A DNA stretch of 64,000 bases. Origin: Dichotomocladium elegans (lineage: Eukaryota; Mucoromycota; Mucoromycetes; Mucorales; Lichtheimiaceae). Position numbers and translations under genes: made by a program. Under the pieces are notes generated by a model. It did not search any database, was not told where the DNA came from, and saw nothing but the letters and a program-made list of their open reading frames with translations. This document shows positions 22,813-33,899 of the stretch, piece after piece. How positions within the stretch are numbered: the first letter of the stretch is position 1; each line of letters opens with the position of its first letter. The DNA lies in the NCBI GenBank assembly GCA_025716815.1, contig JAIXMN010000014.1:558001-622000 (forward strand), written 5' to 3'.

Positions 22813-24188
22813 GATGAGGTTCAAGGATGATGAGGAAAGTTTTTGGCGTTGCCCCAATTATTTAAAGAGGAAAATTTTTCCAGCCGCGCAGTGTCAAAAA
22901 TGGGCCAATCAGAGAGGCGCATCAGTAGGATGGCGACATGGGGGACAAAGGTGACTGGAGCGCTCCTAACATTGCGCTTCTATCGTTATTTCAGCAAGCA
23001 ATGGCATGATGATTGCTTCTCCCTCCCACCTTCCACAGACCAGCGCGTATTTCCTTTTTTGTCATGCTCCGACTTCTTCCCACATGATGCACCCTACCCA
23101 CAATCATCAGCCACAAGTGCTACACGTCACCAAGTGTCTTTTTTTCACTTTTTATCGAGGGGTGTATGAAATAGGGACAATGCAGGCAGTAAAATTTTTT
23201 TTCAATCCATTATTCTTTATTGCATAGAGTAAAATATTAACTGAAAATAAGAGATAACTGCATTCATCAGATATATAAGGACGAATCAACATTCTCATAA
23301 TTGTGCCTGTACGGGGCACGAGTCCGTCCGCCCGTCACGGTTATCATCATATGAACTGCAACTCATCTCTTGTCTCCAACTACCCAACAAACCCCTTTTA
23401 GTACTACAAAAAACACCGTTGCCAAGCCCAGGATTCGAGAATGTCATATAGCGCAAATTCTTGTTTATTGCTGATAAAGGATATTCTACAGAGCCAAAGA
23501 AAAAAATATTAGATCTCTTTTCTACAGAACCTTTTTCCTTTGAGTCGAAAGAGAAGAAAGGAGGAAGAAAGAAAAGAGAAGGAATCAGACAAGGCTGAAA
23601 CAATTGTACAAGATATTGGTCAACATAAGGGTAATTCGGTCGAAATGAATAAAAAACGACATGATCGTTATCATCATATGGTTCCTTTCTCTTCCGTATC
23701 CTTCTCTCTTCTCTTGCAACAGTGATATGAAAAAAAAAGAGAATACAAACCTTTTAAGAGTGGGAAAAGTGAAATTTTACCGTGTCCGCCATCTTGGCTC
23801 TCCTTTTATACACATCGCTGGGATCGAAGCTGCGGAGCGAAAAAAAATGCTTCTGTGACTGCATAGACTCAAATCAAGGGTGGCCGATGTTTGCCTTGTA
23901 TGACGTGTGAGTGGCGACTCTAGGGAATGTAGGGCAAGAAGGTAGTGTCTATTTTTTACAAGTGCCCAGCAGTAAGCTTTCATCGAAGGGAGGGAGGAGG
24001 GAAGGAAAACAGTCGAAAGAGCTTACTTAACCCTATCGTTCACGTCGGTGCACTGGATAGATATGGCCAGCACAAAGAAGGAGGATAGTTATGAAAAGAC
24101 AAACGAAAAAGGGAAGGAGTGAAAGAGGGGGGGTTCTTGTTAAGAACTAAAGTCTCCTGCGTCCGGCTCAAGGTGGCAGAAGCTCTAG
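22813..24188. other. Divergent spacer, no gene seen
   Basis: 1.4 kb between the divergent SAM synthetase and TLC-domain genes, so it should hold both promoters. Purine-rich runs at 23550-23590. No ORF with a conserved domain. Confidence 0.45.
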
Positions 24189-24194
24189 TATAAA
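24189..24194 (+). promoter_or_regulatory. TATA box of the TLC-domain gene
   Basis: TATAAA 73 nt upstream of the ATG at 24267, followed by a pyrimidine-rich leader. Confidence 0.55.
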
Positions 24195-24266
24195 TGCATC
24201 ATCTCTTCTCCACATCCCTGTCGCGACACACGTACACACACTCACTTCTTTCCTTCGTAGTTGCAC

Positions 24267-25085
24267 ATGCCTCTAACGCTAGTGCAAGTGTTACAGCAGC
24301 CTATCGTGGGCATCTCGTTTTTCTCAAGTGTGGTAGGACTAGGCGCGTTCTTCTTTGGATGCGTACACGCTGGATGGGCAAAGACTGAGAAGCAGATCAG
24401 CTGGCTGTTGACGTTTGCCAGCAGCTTGGTGTGCACGCTCATCTCGATACCCTGCTGCTATCAGTTCTGGCAGTCGAGATGGGATATGGATCTTTTGAGT
24501 ACCGAGTCAAATTGGCACACGGCAAGTGTGTGCTTCTTTGTTGCCTACCTGGTCCTCGATCTTACCCTCGGCTGTGTCTATTATCGACGGCGGATAACCG
24601 TTGTCACCGGCTGGCTCCACCATACGCTCTACATCGGCATCCTTCTTTGGTTTCTCAGGCACCGCATCGCCTCCTTCTTTTGCATGGCTGCCATCCTTGA
24701 GCTGCCGACCCTGATACTCGCCATCGGATCTCTCGACAAGCAATGGCGTTCCGACCTGCTCTTTGCTTCGGTCTTCTTCATCCTACGCCTGATCCTGCAT
24801 GCAAGCATGATCCGCGAGCTCAAGCGCTATCATCGTGTCGAGACCTTGTGGTTGGTGGCGGTCGTTGTCTTCCCCTTGCATGTGTATTGGTTCTACGGTA
24901 AGATCCCTACCGTCCAAACCTTCCGTCAGTGTGTTCTCCTTTAGAGATGCTAAAAAACGATCAAATTCTCCTTTACAGGGATCTTGAGCCTCCAAGCAAG
25001 GCATCATCCCGAGGTGACTCGGCGAATAATACGCTTTGTGTTTGGCTCGGAACATGCCAGGCATAAGGCGTTGACGCTTGTTTAG
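24267..25085 (+). CDS. TLC-domain (TRAM-LAG1-CLN8) multi-pass membrane protein
   Basis: Two exons, 24267-24897 and 24979-25085, give 245 aa. The protein has about six or seven hydrophobic helices spread across its length. The middle region (NWHTASVCFFVAYLVLDL ... TGWLHHTLYIG) with the paired histidines and the following LELPTL segment matches the TLC domain found in ceramide synthases and in TLCD-type lipid regulators. The Lag motif of ceramide synthases is not evident, so a TLCD or yeast YPR114W-like protein is more likely. The short second exon is basic (RRIIRFVFG ... ARHKALTLV). Start at the ATG at 24267; the frame extends upstream only with a TTG. Confidence 0.8.
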
Positions 25086-25902
25086 AATTACGCATCCTCT
25101 CTTGTTTTTCTCTTTTTCCTTTGTACATACATGTTCCTCCTTTCGTCAAGCTAACTTCTAATGTTTTACCCGCTGGAGCCTCAGCAGCACTAAAGCATTC
25201 AACTATTTTTTGTTTCCCCCCCCCCCGGCCCATCCCCTTTCCATCTGCCATTTACTGATGTGGAAGCAGTTATCTTAAAAGAAGAAAGTATGTATGTCTC
25301 TCCTTTTGCTCGTTTCCAAAAGGAGACAAACAGGTATAGGAGGGTTTACAATTCGTGCGCAAAGGGCAGGAGACGGACGCACACACAAACATCACACACA
25401 CGCATACACACACGCTCGCGCATAGAACGAGAGGGAGGGAAAAAACACAAACAGCGGTGGCAGAAAATCATTCTCTGTCTTTTTCTCCAGAATTTAGAAA
25501 GGTGAGAGCAAGGAAGAGTGTATGGAACATTTCAGTTGGTCGTGTCTTTATGCATGTATGTGTGTGCGTGTGCGTCTGATCCCATCAGGGATAGGTGCAA
25601 AAAGAAGAGAAAACGCCGGAAGAAAAAAAGAAAGGCGTGTATGCGTGTATATGCGTAAGATAAAGGAAAACCTAAACGTTACCGGCCCTAAAGATATCTT
25701 ATATGAAATGAATGCGCAAGCAGAGGATGGGTCCTTGCATAAACGATTATCGCAGTGCAGTTATCCGCTATCAATGTATCCTCACCAATAAAAGGATGCA
25801 AGCGCACACGAATACAATGAAGAATTTTGGCGCGTAAAAGAATGATATATAGGGTGTTTTTCGTTTGAAAAAAGGCAGAGGCGGTGCGGTGGACTTCTGG
25901 TA
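25086..25902. other. Convergent spacer, no gene seen
   Basis: About 0.8 kb between the convergent TLC-domain and Rheb genes. It contains CA-rich and TG-rich runs (25380-25412, 25556-25574) and purine-rich sequence; likely 3' UTRs plus spacer. Confidence 0.45.
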
Positions 25903-26805
25903 TCAAGATACAACGCAAAGTGGTTTTTCCTCGGTAGGTGGATTATTGGCCTTCTCAATCTCGGCAATAAGCAAGTCAAAAATTTTGGCTGATGCATGAT
26001 CAGAATACAACAACCCTAGCTCATCCCGGGGGGGGGGACGATTCGACACAAACTTACCAACGTTTTCATTATGCTTCGCGGACGTTTCAATTGTTGGACT
26101 TGACCATTTCGCTGCCACATCTTTACCTTCCTGGACGGATACTTGCCTACATACTCCCCACCCTCCATCCTTCAATACACCAGCTACGCGCCTCTCTCTC
26201 TCTCTCTCTATCGTCTTCTTTCCAGTGCCCTTCTCACCTCTGGATATTCAAATCGCTTTTGTTGCCTACGATCACGCAAGGTACGTTATCAAGGCCTGTA
26301 AAGTCGAGAATCTTGTCGCGAATCACTTGAAGCATGTCAAAGCTGGAACGTGATGCAATGGAATAGACCAATACATAACCATGCACACTGGACGCGTGCT
26401 GCGTTGATAGAATCGAATATTCATCCTTTTGCTTTGGCTTGAGCCTTTTATACATATATATAATATTCTTTTTTTCCTTTACCTGACCAGCAGTATCCAT
26501 AATTTCTACGACATATTCTTTATCACGCAACCGGGTCAGTGGTTTCGTTGAGAAAGAGCAAAAAAAGCATGTATTACCGTTGCCTCTGTATTTGATTGTT
26601 TTTGTAAAAGTATTCTCAATGGTGGGATAGTAACTATCGACGAAATGATTCTCGCAAAATTGAATGACCAGTGACGATTTGCCTATATATGGGCCACTGG
26701 ATTTAAGCTAGAGGTAACCACAGTACGTATGGAATTACCAACGGCTCTGGCTCCAAGAACGGCGATGCGTCGTTGCTTGGATTGCGCTACTGCTGCTGAA
26801 GACAT
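25903..26805 (-). CDS. rhb1: Rheb-type small GTPase
   Basis: Ras-superfamily GTPase that activates TORC1 at endomembranes. Six exons on the minus strand (26805-26739, 26682-26578, 26517-26483, 26425-26238, 26146-26058, 25988-25903) join in frame to 189 aa. All G-motifs are visible: P-loop GARAVGKSS, with the Rheb-type Arg in place of Ras Gly12; switch I DSYYPTIENTF; G3 DTAGQDEYS; G4 NKSDL; G5 ETSAK; and C-terminal CVVS, a farnesylation CaaX box. The third exon is only 35 nt and bears the DTAGQ motif. Introns are 55-92 nt. It is divergent with UBC13, with 510 bp between start codons. Confidence 0.95.
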
Positions 26806-27315
26806 TGAATGGTGCTCCAAAGAAGGAGAAAGAAGAAAGAGAAACAGTAGTTATTTCTACGTCCGGGGGGAGGGCGTAAAAACGACACTATTTTGCTACG
26901 TATGAAAAAGGAAATTGTCTCAAAGAGAGTTTTCTTTTAAGCCCATTATTCACATATCCAGGAGCCTAGCACTAAAAGCGGGGAGCATTGTTTCTTGAGA
27001 AGCTCAGCACTCGATCATTGAGAGTCCTGCGCTAGGGAGTCGGCCGAGATTCAACACCAGCCACGCAACGACTTTATGAGGAATATATCCCATTCAACGA
27101 GGAAGGGTTTGTGCAGAAAGAAAGAAAAGCTATCGTACTTGCAAGAGACAAGAGCAAGAGATGTGCCAGTCTTGGTTGAATAGATCCTTTTATTCTATGA
27201 ATATGGGAACCACAGCTGCCCACCGGGACCTCTCATCTCTATCTCTCCCCCTGTTGAGCAACGTCACGGATTCGAACCTCTTGTTTTCTTTTCCAATACT
27301 GCTTTTGCAATATCC
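26806..27315. other. Shared divergent promoter region of Rheb and Ubc13 genes
   Basis: 510 bp between two divergent start codons. No TATA box of clear position on either side and no ORF of note. It must contain the promoters of both genes. Confidence 0.5.
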
Positions 27316-28022
27316 ATGGCTTCTCTCTCAAAGCGAATCATAAAGGTAACGGGAATGCATACATAATTGCCTAAGCAATCTCGCTTACAATCACAAGGAA
27401 ACCGAGCGCTTGATTGCAGATCCCGTTCAGGGCATAGATGCCCGCCCGCATGAAGACAATCTTCGTTACTTTGACGTCCGCATTGCTGGTCCTACCCAGT
27501 CACCATTTGAGGGTATAAACATGCTCTGTTCTTTTCTTCACCCAGATGGTCTCCTTCCGATGCATCAGGCCCACAATGTCTCATTTCCGTAGGCGGTGTC
27601 TTCCGATTGGAGTTATTCCTGCCAGAAGATTACCCTATGGCCCCGCCCAAGGTTCGCTTCCTCACTAAAATTTACCACCCCAACATTGATAAGCTGGGAC
27701 GAATCTGCTTGGATATTCTTAAAGGCATGAGAGAAGAAAAAAAGAAAAGCAAGATACTTGTATTAAGCTCAGACTCTGTGGTTCTGTTAGATAAATGGTC
27801 TCCTGCACTTCAGATTCGAACGGTGCTCTTGTCAATTCAAGCACTGCTCTCTGCGCCAAATCCGGACGACCCACTGGCCAACGATGTTGCACAACATTGG
27901 AAGGAGAACGATGAGGATGCCATTGCAAAAGGTAAACCTAGCCCATCTCTCGAAATTTCAGTTTCTTTTACTCACCCGAAACCCCAGCCCGTGAATGGAC
28001 CATGTTATATGCTAGATCATAA
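27316..28022 (+). CDS. ubc13: Ubiquitin-conjugating enzyme E2 Ubc13 (UBE2N)
   Basis: E2 that builds Lys63-linked ubiquitin chains with an Mms2-type partner in postreplication DNA repair. Five exons (27316-27345, 27398-27512, 27593-27724, 27791-27931, 27988-28022) give 150 aa, against 152 in human. Motifs: ten-residue first exon [32 protein letters not shown] with the HPN motif and catalytic Cys87; C-terminal [10 protein letters not shown]. Intron 3 (27725-27790) has a GC donor (AAAG|GCATGA) and a TTAG acceptor, with no GT donor possible. It is 66 nt, stop-free and in frame, so unspliced mRNA would encode a 22-residue insertion right after the active-site segment. Confidence 0.95.
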
Positions 28023-28119
28023 GAAAATAATGCTTATCGTCTTATGATATTAACTCTTTTCTTTGATTGGCGCTTTTTATTTTGTCTATTTTGATGGGAG
28101 GTGGATTTTGCATGATTAT

Positions 28120-31119
28120 TCAGCTATAGCCCAAAATCCACCAAAGAATGGCTTCATAACAAAACACAAACTGTCGCAAAGTCTGAACCATGCTCACACG
28201 CTGCTCTCTAAACTTGGCCACGGTCTGGTACATGATGTCGACCTGCCCGTCTAGTTCTCCAGCGGTCACATTCTTGATCGTACCGCCCTCTTCCTTCCTT
28301 AGCCGCCGGATCACCGTGTCAATCGCACAAAATGCGCCAGCCCTGCCACAACCAGCCGAACAATGGACAATCATCGGTCCGACTTCATCGGCCTCCTCAG
28401 ACTGACGCTGGATCCCGTCTGCGAGCTTGATAAGTGCGAGCGTGCCAATCGGATCGTCAGGAACGCCAAAGTCCATCCATCCCATGTACTGGATATGATG
28501 TACTGTCCGCTGCATGCCCTGATGATCGAGCACGAGCTTCCGCACAAAAGTCAGGTCCTCCTTGTCCTTGCCCTGATGCGTAGTTTCGGCAACGCAGGTG
28601 ACCTTGATCGGCCCATATTCCGCACTATCGCCAACAGCACGAGGCCAGTACCGATGGCATTTAATCTTGGGTTGTGTGCATGCATATATATAATGGAACA
28701 TATTCATGTATGTTATGTACATGTGTTTATGAATGTGGATGTGCGTGCGTATATAATATAAATGTACACGTGTTTGTGTGTGCGTTTGCAGTGTCAGCAA
28801 ACCCTCTTCTCCTTCTCTCCGCTTTCCTCCTACTACTATTATTATCTCGACCACTTACCCGATTCATTTCTTCCTCTTTTGTCAGCATGACAATCACGCA
28901 TGTCTTTTGCTGCCAGACAACCGTCCAAAAGTCTCCAAAAGTTGCTGGCAGCGGGCCTTGCGTCGAGATATATCGCCGGTACTGACGGCCGGTTGGCGAC
29001 TGTTTGCGCTGTTCGTCAAGGCTCCGAAGATTCGGGACAAAGTCCTCGAGCGATTCGGACGGCGATGCGATGGTTGCAGGATCACAATCCACATACTCAA
29101 TGTAACTTGCGTTAATATAGTCCGTTGCACCTGGCTCCCGCTGATTGATCTTAACCCGCGTATACTCTAAAGAGATAAATAAAACAGCAATCAGCAGGTG
29201 AAAGAAAGGGGGAGGATGAGGGGGGGGGAAAAAGAAGGTCAAATATATAGAACGAGAGTGAGCTCCTTACCGAACGGCCAAACATTGGTGTACCGATTAA
29301 GGGTGCCCATTTCCAAACCAGCGACAATACTCAGCGGATGTTTGGACAAGTTGCTCGTCGCCCGAGAGTGGTGCGCCATAAGGCTCTGTAACCGTCGCTG
29401 CTCTGTTCGCTCAATCATCTATTCAGATAGGCTCAGAGGATCAGTGGCTATGTTGACGTCCTACGGGTTTTTTCTTTTTGGATGTGTGTGTCTGTGTGCA
29501 TGCATGTGTATATCGATGCTCTACCTCATACATCTCTGCCAGCCGCCTCGGCCCATCTTCGGATGCTGTCATTTCCCGTAACCAGCTCGGGACAACTGAC
29601 GTCGCCAGGTGAACGCCTATCACGTCGCGCAGCGGATGGGCTTCGGAGGGAGATGAGCAGATGGCTTGTCCAGACTGGGCATCGAGGGTCCAATGAGGCG
29701 GAAGTCGGATAGGGAATCGCTCTTTGATGCCACCATGGCTGAGCTCCATATTCTGTCGAATGTTGGAGAAAAAAGGATTAAACGCTTGATTGGATAGGGC
29801 CATCGTGGGAGCTGTGAACGGGCCTGGCGCACCAGACGACGCGCCTGGCAATGTTCCTAGATGCAGACCCGGACGACGGCGTGTGGTTCTTGTTGACGGC
29901 GGAGGCAGTTTTTTGGTCTGTGATGCAAATGCTAATGCTTTTTGTGGGTTGTTGGTATAGATCATGGATGGCACGCTAGAAGACGAAGACGACGGGAGGT
30001 TGGGGGTTATTGGAAGAGCTGCAGGAGGGAAGGGATTCGGCTGTGAAGGAAGCTGGGAGGACGCAGAAGCAGGTGTGCCATTGCAGTGATCCGGATAGGT
30101 GCCGTGGAACCCATCGAAACCACCTATGTCAAAAGAGAATAAGCTTTTGGATACTAGAAAAATCCAAAATCGAGATAGAAGAGAATATTTCCTGCCACCA
30201 ACACACACACATACCCCCAAAAAAACGTTCACCCTGTATAACACCCCCCACCTCCACCCCAACTCGCCCAAAAAACCCAGACATGTAAACAGTTCCACGT
30301 TTTCTGTCGTCACCATGCAGATGATGACTGTATCGCCTCACCTTGGAGATAACCCAAGACACCGCGATAATTGGCCTCTGTGAATTTTGCAAGAAGTGAT
30401 GTCAGAGCGCTGTTGACTGGAAGGGTATTCGAATTCTGGTCATAGAGGATGATGTTGTCGTATGTCTGCCAGGCGTCCCATAAAGGGCGTTGGTCTTGAG
30501 AGATGACCTCGGAAATCTTATGGATCGTGAAGGAAGGACGTTTTAGGATGTTGGCGGAAACCCATACATTGATGGCGCACTGGATATGGAGGTGGGAATA
30601 ATGTATAAATGGCCGAATATCAATCAACAAAAGCGAGCTGGATTGCTGCAATAACTGGTTGATTCGCTCAGATGAAAAGACGACAATGCGGTCTGTCACA
30701 TCAGGGGCCGTTGCTGAGTTAGGAGGAGGACGAGGAGACGCAGACGAAAGGGGGACTTGTGAAACCTGCGTGGTGTTTACTAACCGAGAAGAAGCAGAAG
30801 CGGCGCCGATTGGCAAGGTCGGGGGTTGTTGCACATATTGAAGATTCTGCTCAGAGTCATTATCGGTTGCAACGGGGGTAGTGGGTTTATTGAAGCGAAA
30901 CTGGATGGCATCATAGAATTCCTGGTTCAAAAGCAATGGCGAACGTGGAGCGGTAAAGTAAGGCGTAGGATCAATGGCAGGAGTGGCGGTGGGTGAGCCG
31001 CTTGATAGGTTGAATGATGAGGGCAAGGCAAAATAGGAATCGTTGGCGGAAGAAGATGCTGCTGCTGACGGGGCTGACGGATGAAGGCCAGGTGGAGTAG
31101 AGTTTGAACATTCAATCAT
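28120..31119 (-). CDS. Rhodanese-domain protein tyrosine phosphatase (Pyp1/Pyp2-type MAPK phosphatase)
   Basis: Five exons on the minus strand (31119-30342, 30123-29525, 29418-29271, 29166-28859, 28665-28120) join in frame to 792 aa. After a disordered Ser/Pro N-terminus comes a Cdc25-like rhodanese domain (about residues 145-275: LLLIDIRPFIHYSHLHI ... YLQGGFDGFHGTYPDHC). Its active-site loop reads YDQNSN, with no cysteine, so it is probably a docking module. A linker holds LPPHWTLD. The classical PTP domain fills the C-terminal 330 residues: REPGATDYINASYIEY, YISTQGPLPATFGDFW, KCHRYWP, P-loop HCSAGCGRAG with Cys713. The last P-loop position is Ala where Thr is usual, and the WPD loop reads WMD (674-676). 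In S. pombe such proteins dephosphorylate the stress MAPK. The last intron (193 nt) is TA/TG-repeat-rich. Confidence 0.93.
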
Positions 31120-31632
31120 GATCTAACCCACCCCCTGCTGGATAGCGCTGATGCTGTTGTTGGAAAGAGAAGAAGAGATGCGAAAGAATGGGTTGGGGGA
31201 ACCTTGTCCGGGATGGGCTAATTGGGATTGGAGGCAAAAAAAGTTTGTCCTCCTTCTGGGTCCGCATCGGCAGAAAAAAGGCGCGTCACATCCACACAAA
31301 AAAAAATCAACCCGTGTCCAGCGAGCGCGGAAGAGGGATCATCATGTGCAATGCCATTTTTTCGGTCCGACTTTCTTATTTGCATGGACGCGCGCACGTT
31401 TCTGCTTTTTCTGCAACTCTTCTGTCTTGAGAACATCAGGTAAAGTAGAAAACGATGTATTTTACCTGTTATTTGCGTCTGTGCGGGTTCGTGGGTCGAA
31501 GCCGAAGCGAAGAAGGATGCTTTACTTGCGCTCAACTTCACTCACCTTACCTTGATTCTTCTTGCATCCAACAACCACGCACGCGCCCCGCTTGTTTGTG
31601 TTCGTGCAACATTTCATAGATAGCGCCCAGCG
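31120..31632. other. Shared divergent promoter region (PTP and Medusa-like genes)
   Basis: 513 bp between divergent start codons. Short open frames present on both strands are not gene-like. Probably the promoters of both genes. Confidence 0.5.
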
Positions 31633-33690
31633 ATGGAGATCTCCTCTCGTAAAGCAAGGTCTCAGCAAAACCACTTACGACTACCTTTGCTGCCGTCACC
31701 GCTGCCGTCATCATCGGCTCCTTTGCCGTTGTCATCGTTAGCAGACATTTTTGCCGATGATAGATTAGTTTATGGCCAACCGTTGCCGTCTTTTCCCGAT
31801 CTCGAGCAGGACATATCTGCACAATGGGACAATGGAATCAGTCACCATCGGGCCACTGACGCAACCACCACAGGAGCCGTGCCCACACGTTCACCGCCCT
31901 TGCTTCTGGATCCATCCCGCGGGTGGCCGGGTACTGAAGTCAGCATCCATCTGCCACCGTCGCTAGTGATTCGCGACGCGATTGGTCACGCCGAGTTGGC
32001 CTTTGGCCAGACCCGCGTTCCTGTCCGCTCTGATACATTCATAGACACGCGCAGCCGCAGTAGCACCGATGAGGTGTTGCGAATCTCGGCCTATGCCCCG
32101 TCCGTATCGCATCCTTCCTCAATCCCCGTCAATCAACAGGACTCTTCTTCACCATCTTCACTCGTGGAAGAAAAAGAGGGATACACCGTTGAAGTGACGC
32201 TGCATTTGCTCCGGTCCAAATACGCTGTAGGCACTTTCACCTATCTTCCTGTCAATTTCCCCATTGCGACGTCGAGGCCTATTGCCCCTCCACCTCTACC
32301 ATGTTCGATGCAGTCAACTTCGTACAAAGGTATAGTTTATATAAAGCAATTGATACTCCCAGCTTCATCTTTTCTTCGGTTCATAACATTCGTACGCGTC
32401 TTCTCTTTTTCTGCGAATAGAACTCCTGGCATCATCCTACCCAACGTCCTGCTTTTTGCAGCAGGAACCAGACCGTGATCATTACGCTCCAGGAGCTGAG
32501 TATCTGCACGAAATCCCGGCGATAATAACACCCATTCCTGGTCCGTACGTATTCCCTTCGCAGAGTGGGACGTACTGTGGCGGTAAGTGGATGGCGACAA
32601 TGCATATTTCTTCCTTTCGATACAAAGTAACACATGCGTGGAATTAGCTCCGGCACCGGAAGTGGTGAACCACGTGGATTCCGCTGTACACTTGCCGCTG
32701 GTAGCGAGAAGTGCAAGGCGATCCATTACGAAAAATACCGCTAAAGCAGCAACACGTGCGATTCGCCATACCCATACAGCTTCCTCTGGTACGTGCACAT
32801 CCGTTGCACTCTATCAACCTTATCCCAACGTCCGCCACCATGTTGATTTTAAGCTTCTTGGAGACACCGACCGCCTTATGGATGATTGGTCCGAAAAGGA
32901 AGTCGCATGTGGTCGCCGCATAGTGCGATTTTGGAGGGAGCCAGAGGGCGGTGAAGACGACAGGGCGGAGCCTTGTCGCGACGACGAACCGGGACGATCC
33001 ATGGTTGTCCAATGCGCATTTGAAGTTGTAGATGACCTCGAGGCTTGGCAGCGTCTGCAGCAAAAATACAATGCCTTCGACCATCCATCTCGGGCGTCCC
33101 CTCGTCGCTCGGTGCTGGTCTCCTGCATCCGATCGAAGGACGAACACCATGTGACCTCTGTGGACCTGATTGCTCTGGTTGAAATGTTGACCAAGACCCG
33201 TTTTGATATTGCAGGCAAGAACAGGATCCGCCGGAATTTGGAAGGTTTTCGGCCCGTCACCGCAAGCAAATACAGCGATGCTACCTTTGACTTGTTTAGG
33301 CTGATCATGAGCTTTGCAGCACCTAAGCCGCGCAACATTGAAAAGGACATTAAAATCTTTTCCTGGAGAATTCTTCCCTACGCGCTCAAAAAACTCGTCA
33401 TCAAGCATTACTCGCCTCCGCACGGCTGCAGAAGCCCAATCCATACCGCGATTCCAGTATCGTCCAGCTTCCATTTTATACCCCCAGTCAATATCACCAC
33501 CGAAGCTGCTTCTGCTTCTATAGTTGCTGGTGCTGCTATCGCTGGCGCTGGTCGGTCGGTTGCTCGACGGGGCACGGAAGCACAGCAACTACTGCGGCAT
33601 CAAGACCCGGTTTCTCCAGAAACACCGCTAACTACGCCAACCACACCAAATGAAGACCCGTGCTTTGTTTATGAACGCCCTAATGACTAA
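31633..33690 (+). CDS. medA: Medusa (MedA)-type developmental regulator
   Basis: Three exons (31633-32329, 32421-32582, 32648-33690) join in frame to 633 aa. Residues about 90-215 (GWPGTEVSIHLPPS ... LAFGQTRVPV ... VGTFTYLPVNF) resemble the N-terminal immunoglobulin-like part of MedA proteins. The C-terminal half contains the most conserved block of the family, DUF7082 type: VLVSCIRSKDEHHVTSVD, then KNRIRRNLEGFRPVT and PKPRNIEKDIKIFSWRIL. In Aspergillus, MedA is a nuclear regulator of conidiophore development, adherence and biofilm formation; in other fungi the related Acr1/Ren1 proteins shape conidiation. The role here is inferred. The tail after residue 550 is Ala/Ser-rich and disordered. 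The start at 31633 is the first ATG of the frame; a Ser/Pro/Leu-rich leader follows. Confidence 0.88.
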
Positions 33691-33899
33691 AGGAGCAAGG
33701 CCGTAGCTTCTCCAATCCCTTGCGTATCTTTCTTTGTCTTCGCATATTACAACCCGTGAAAAATAATTGTACATTTTCCCTTTTGCTAGTAGTAATTTCT
33801 CTATACCGATCTTTAAATTTATCAGTGCTTGCTTTCCGACACAAATTTAATTTTGCATAATGTGACATTCCAGGCAGTTTAAAAAATCACACCTTTCTT

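Noticed and set aside
27241..27262. GATTCGAACC-like T-arm sequence suggesting a tRNA
   Set aside because: No matching T-stem, D-arm or acceptor stem can be drawn around it on either strand.
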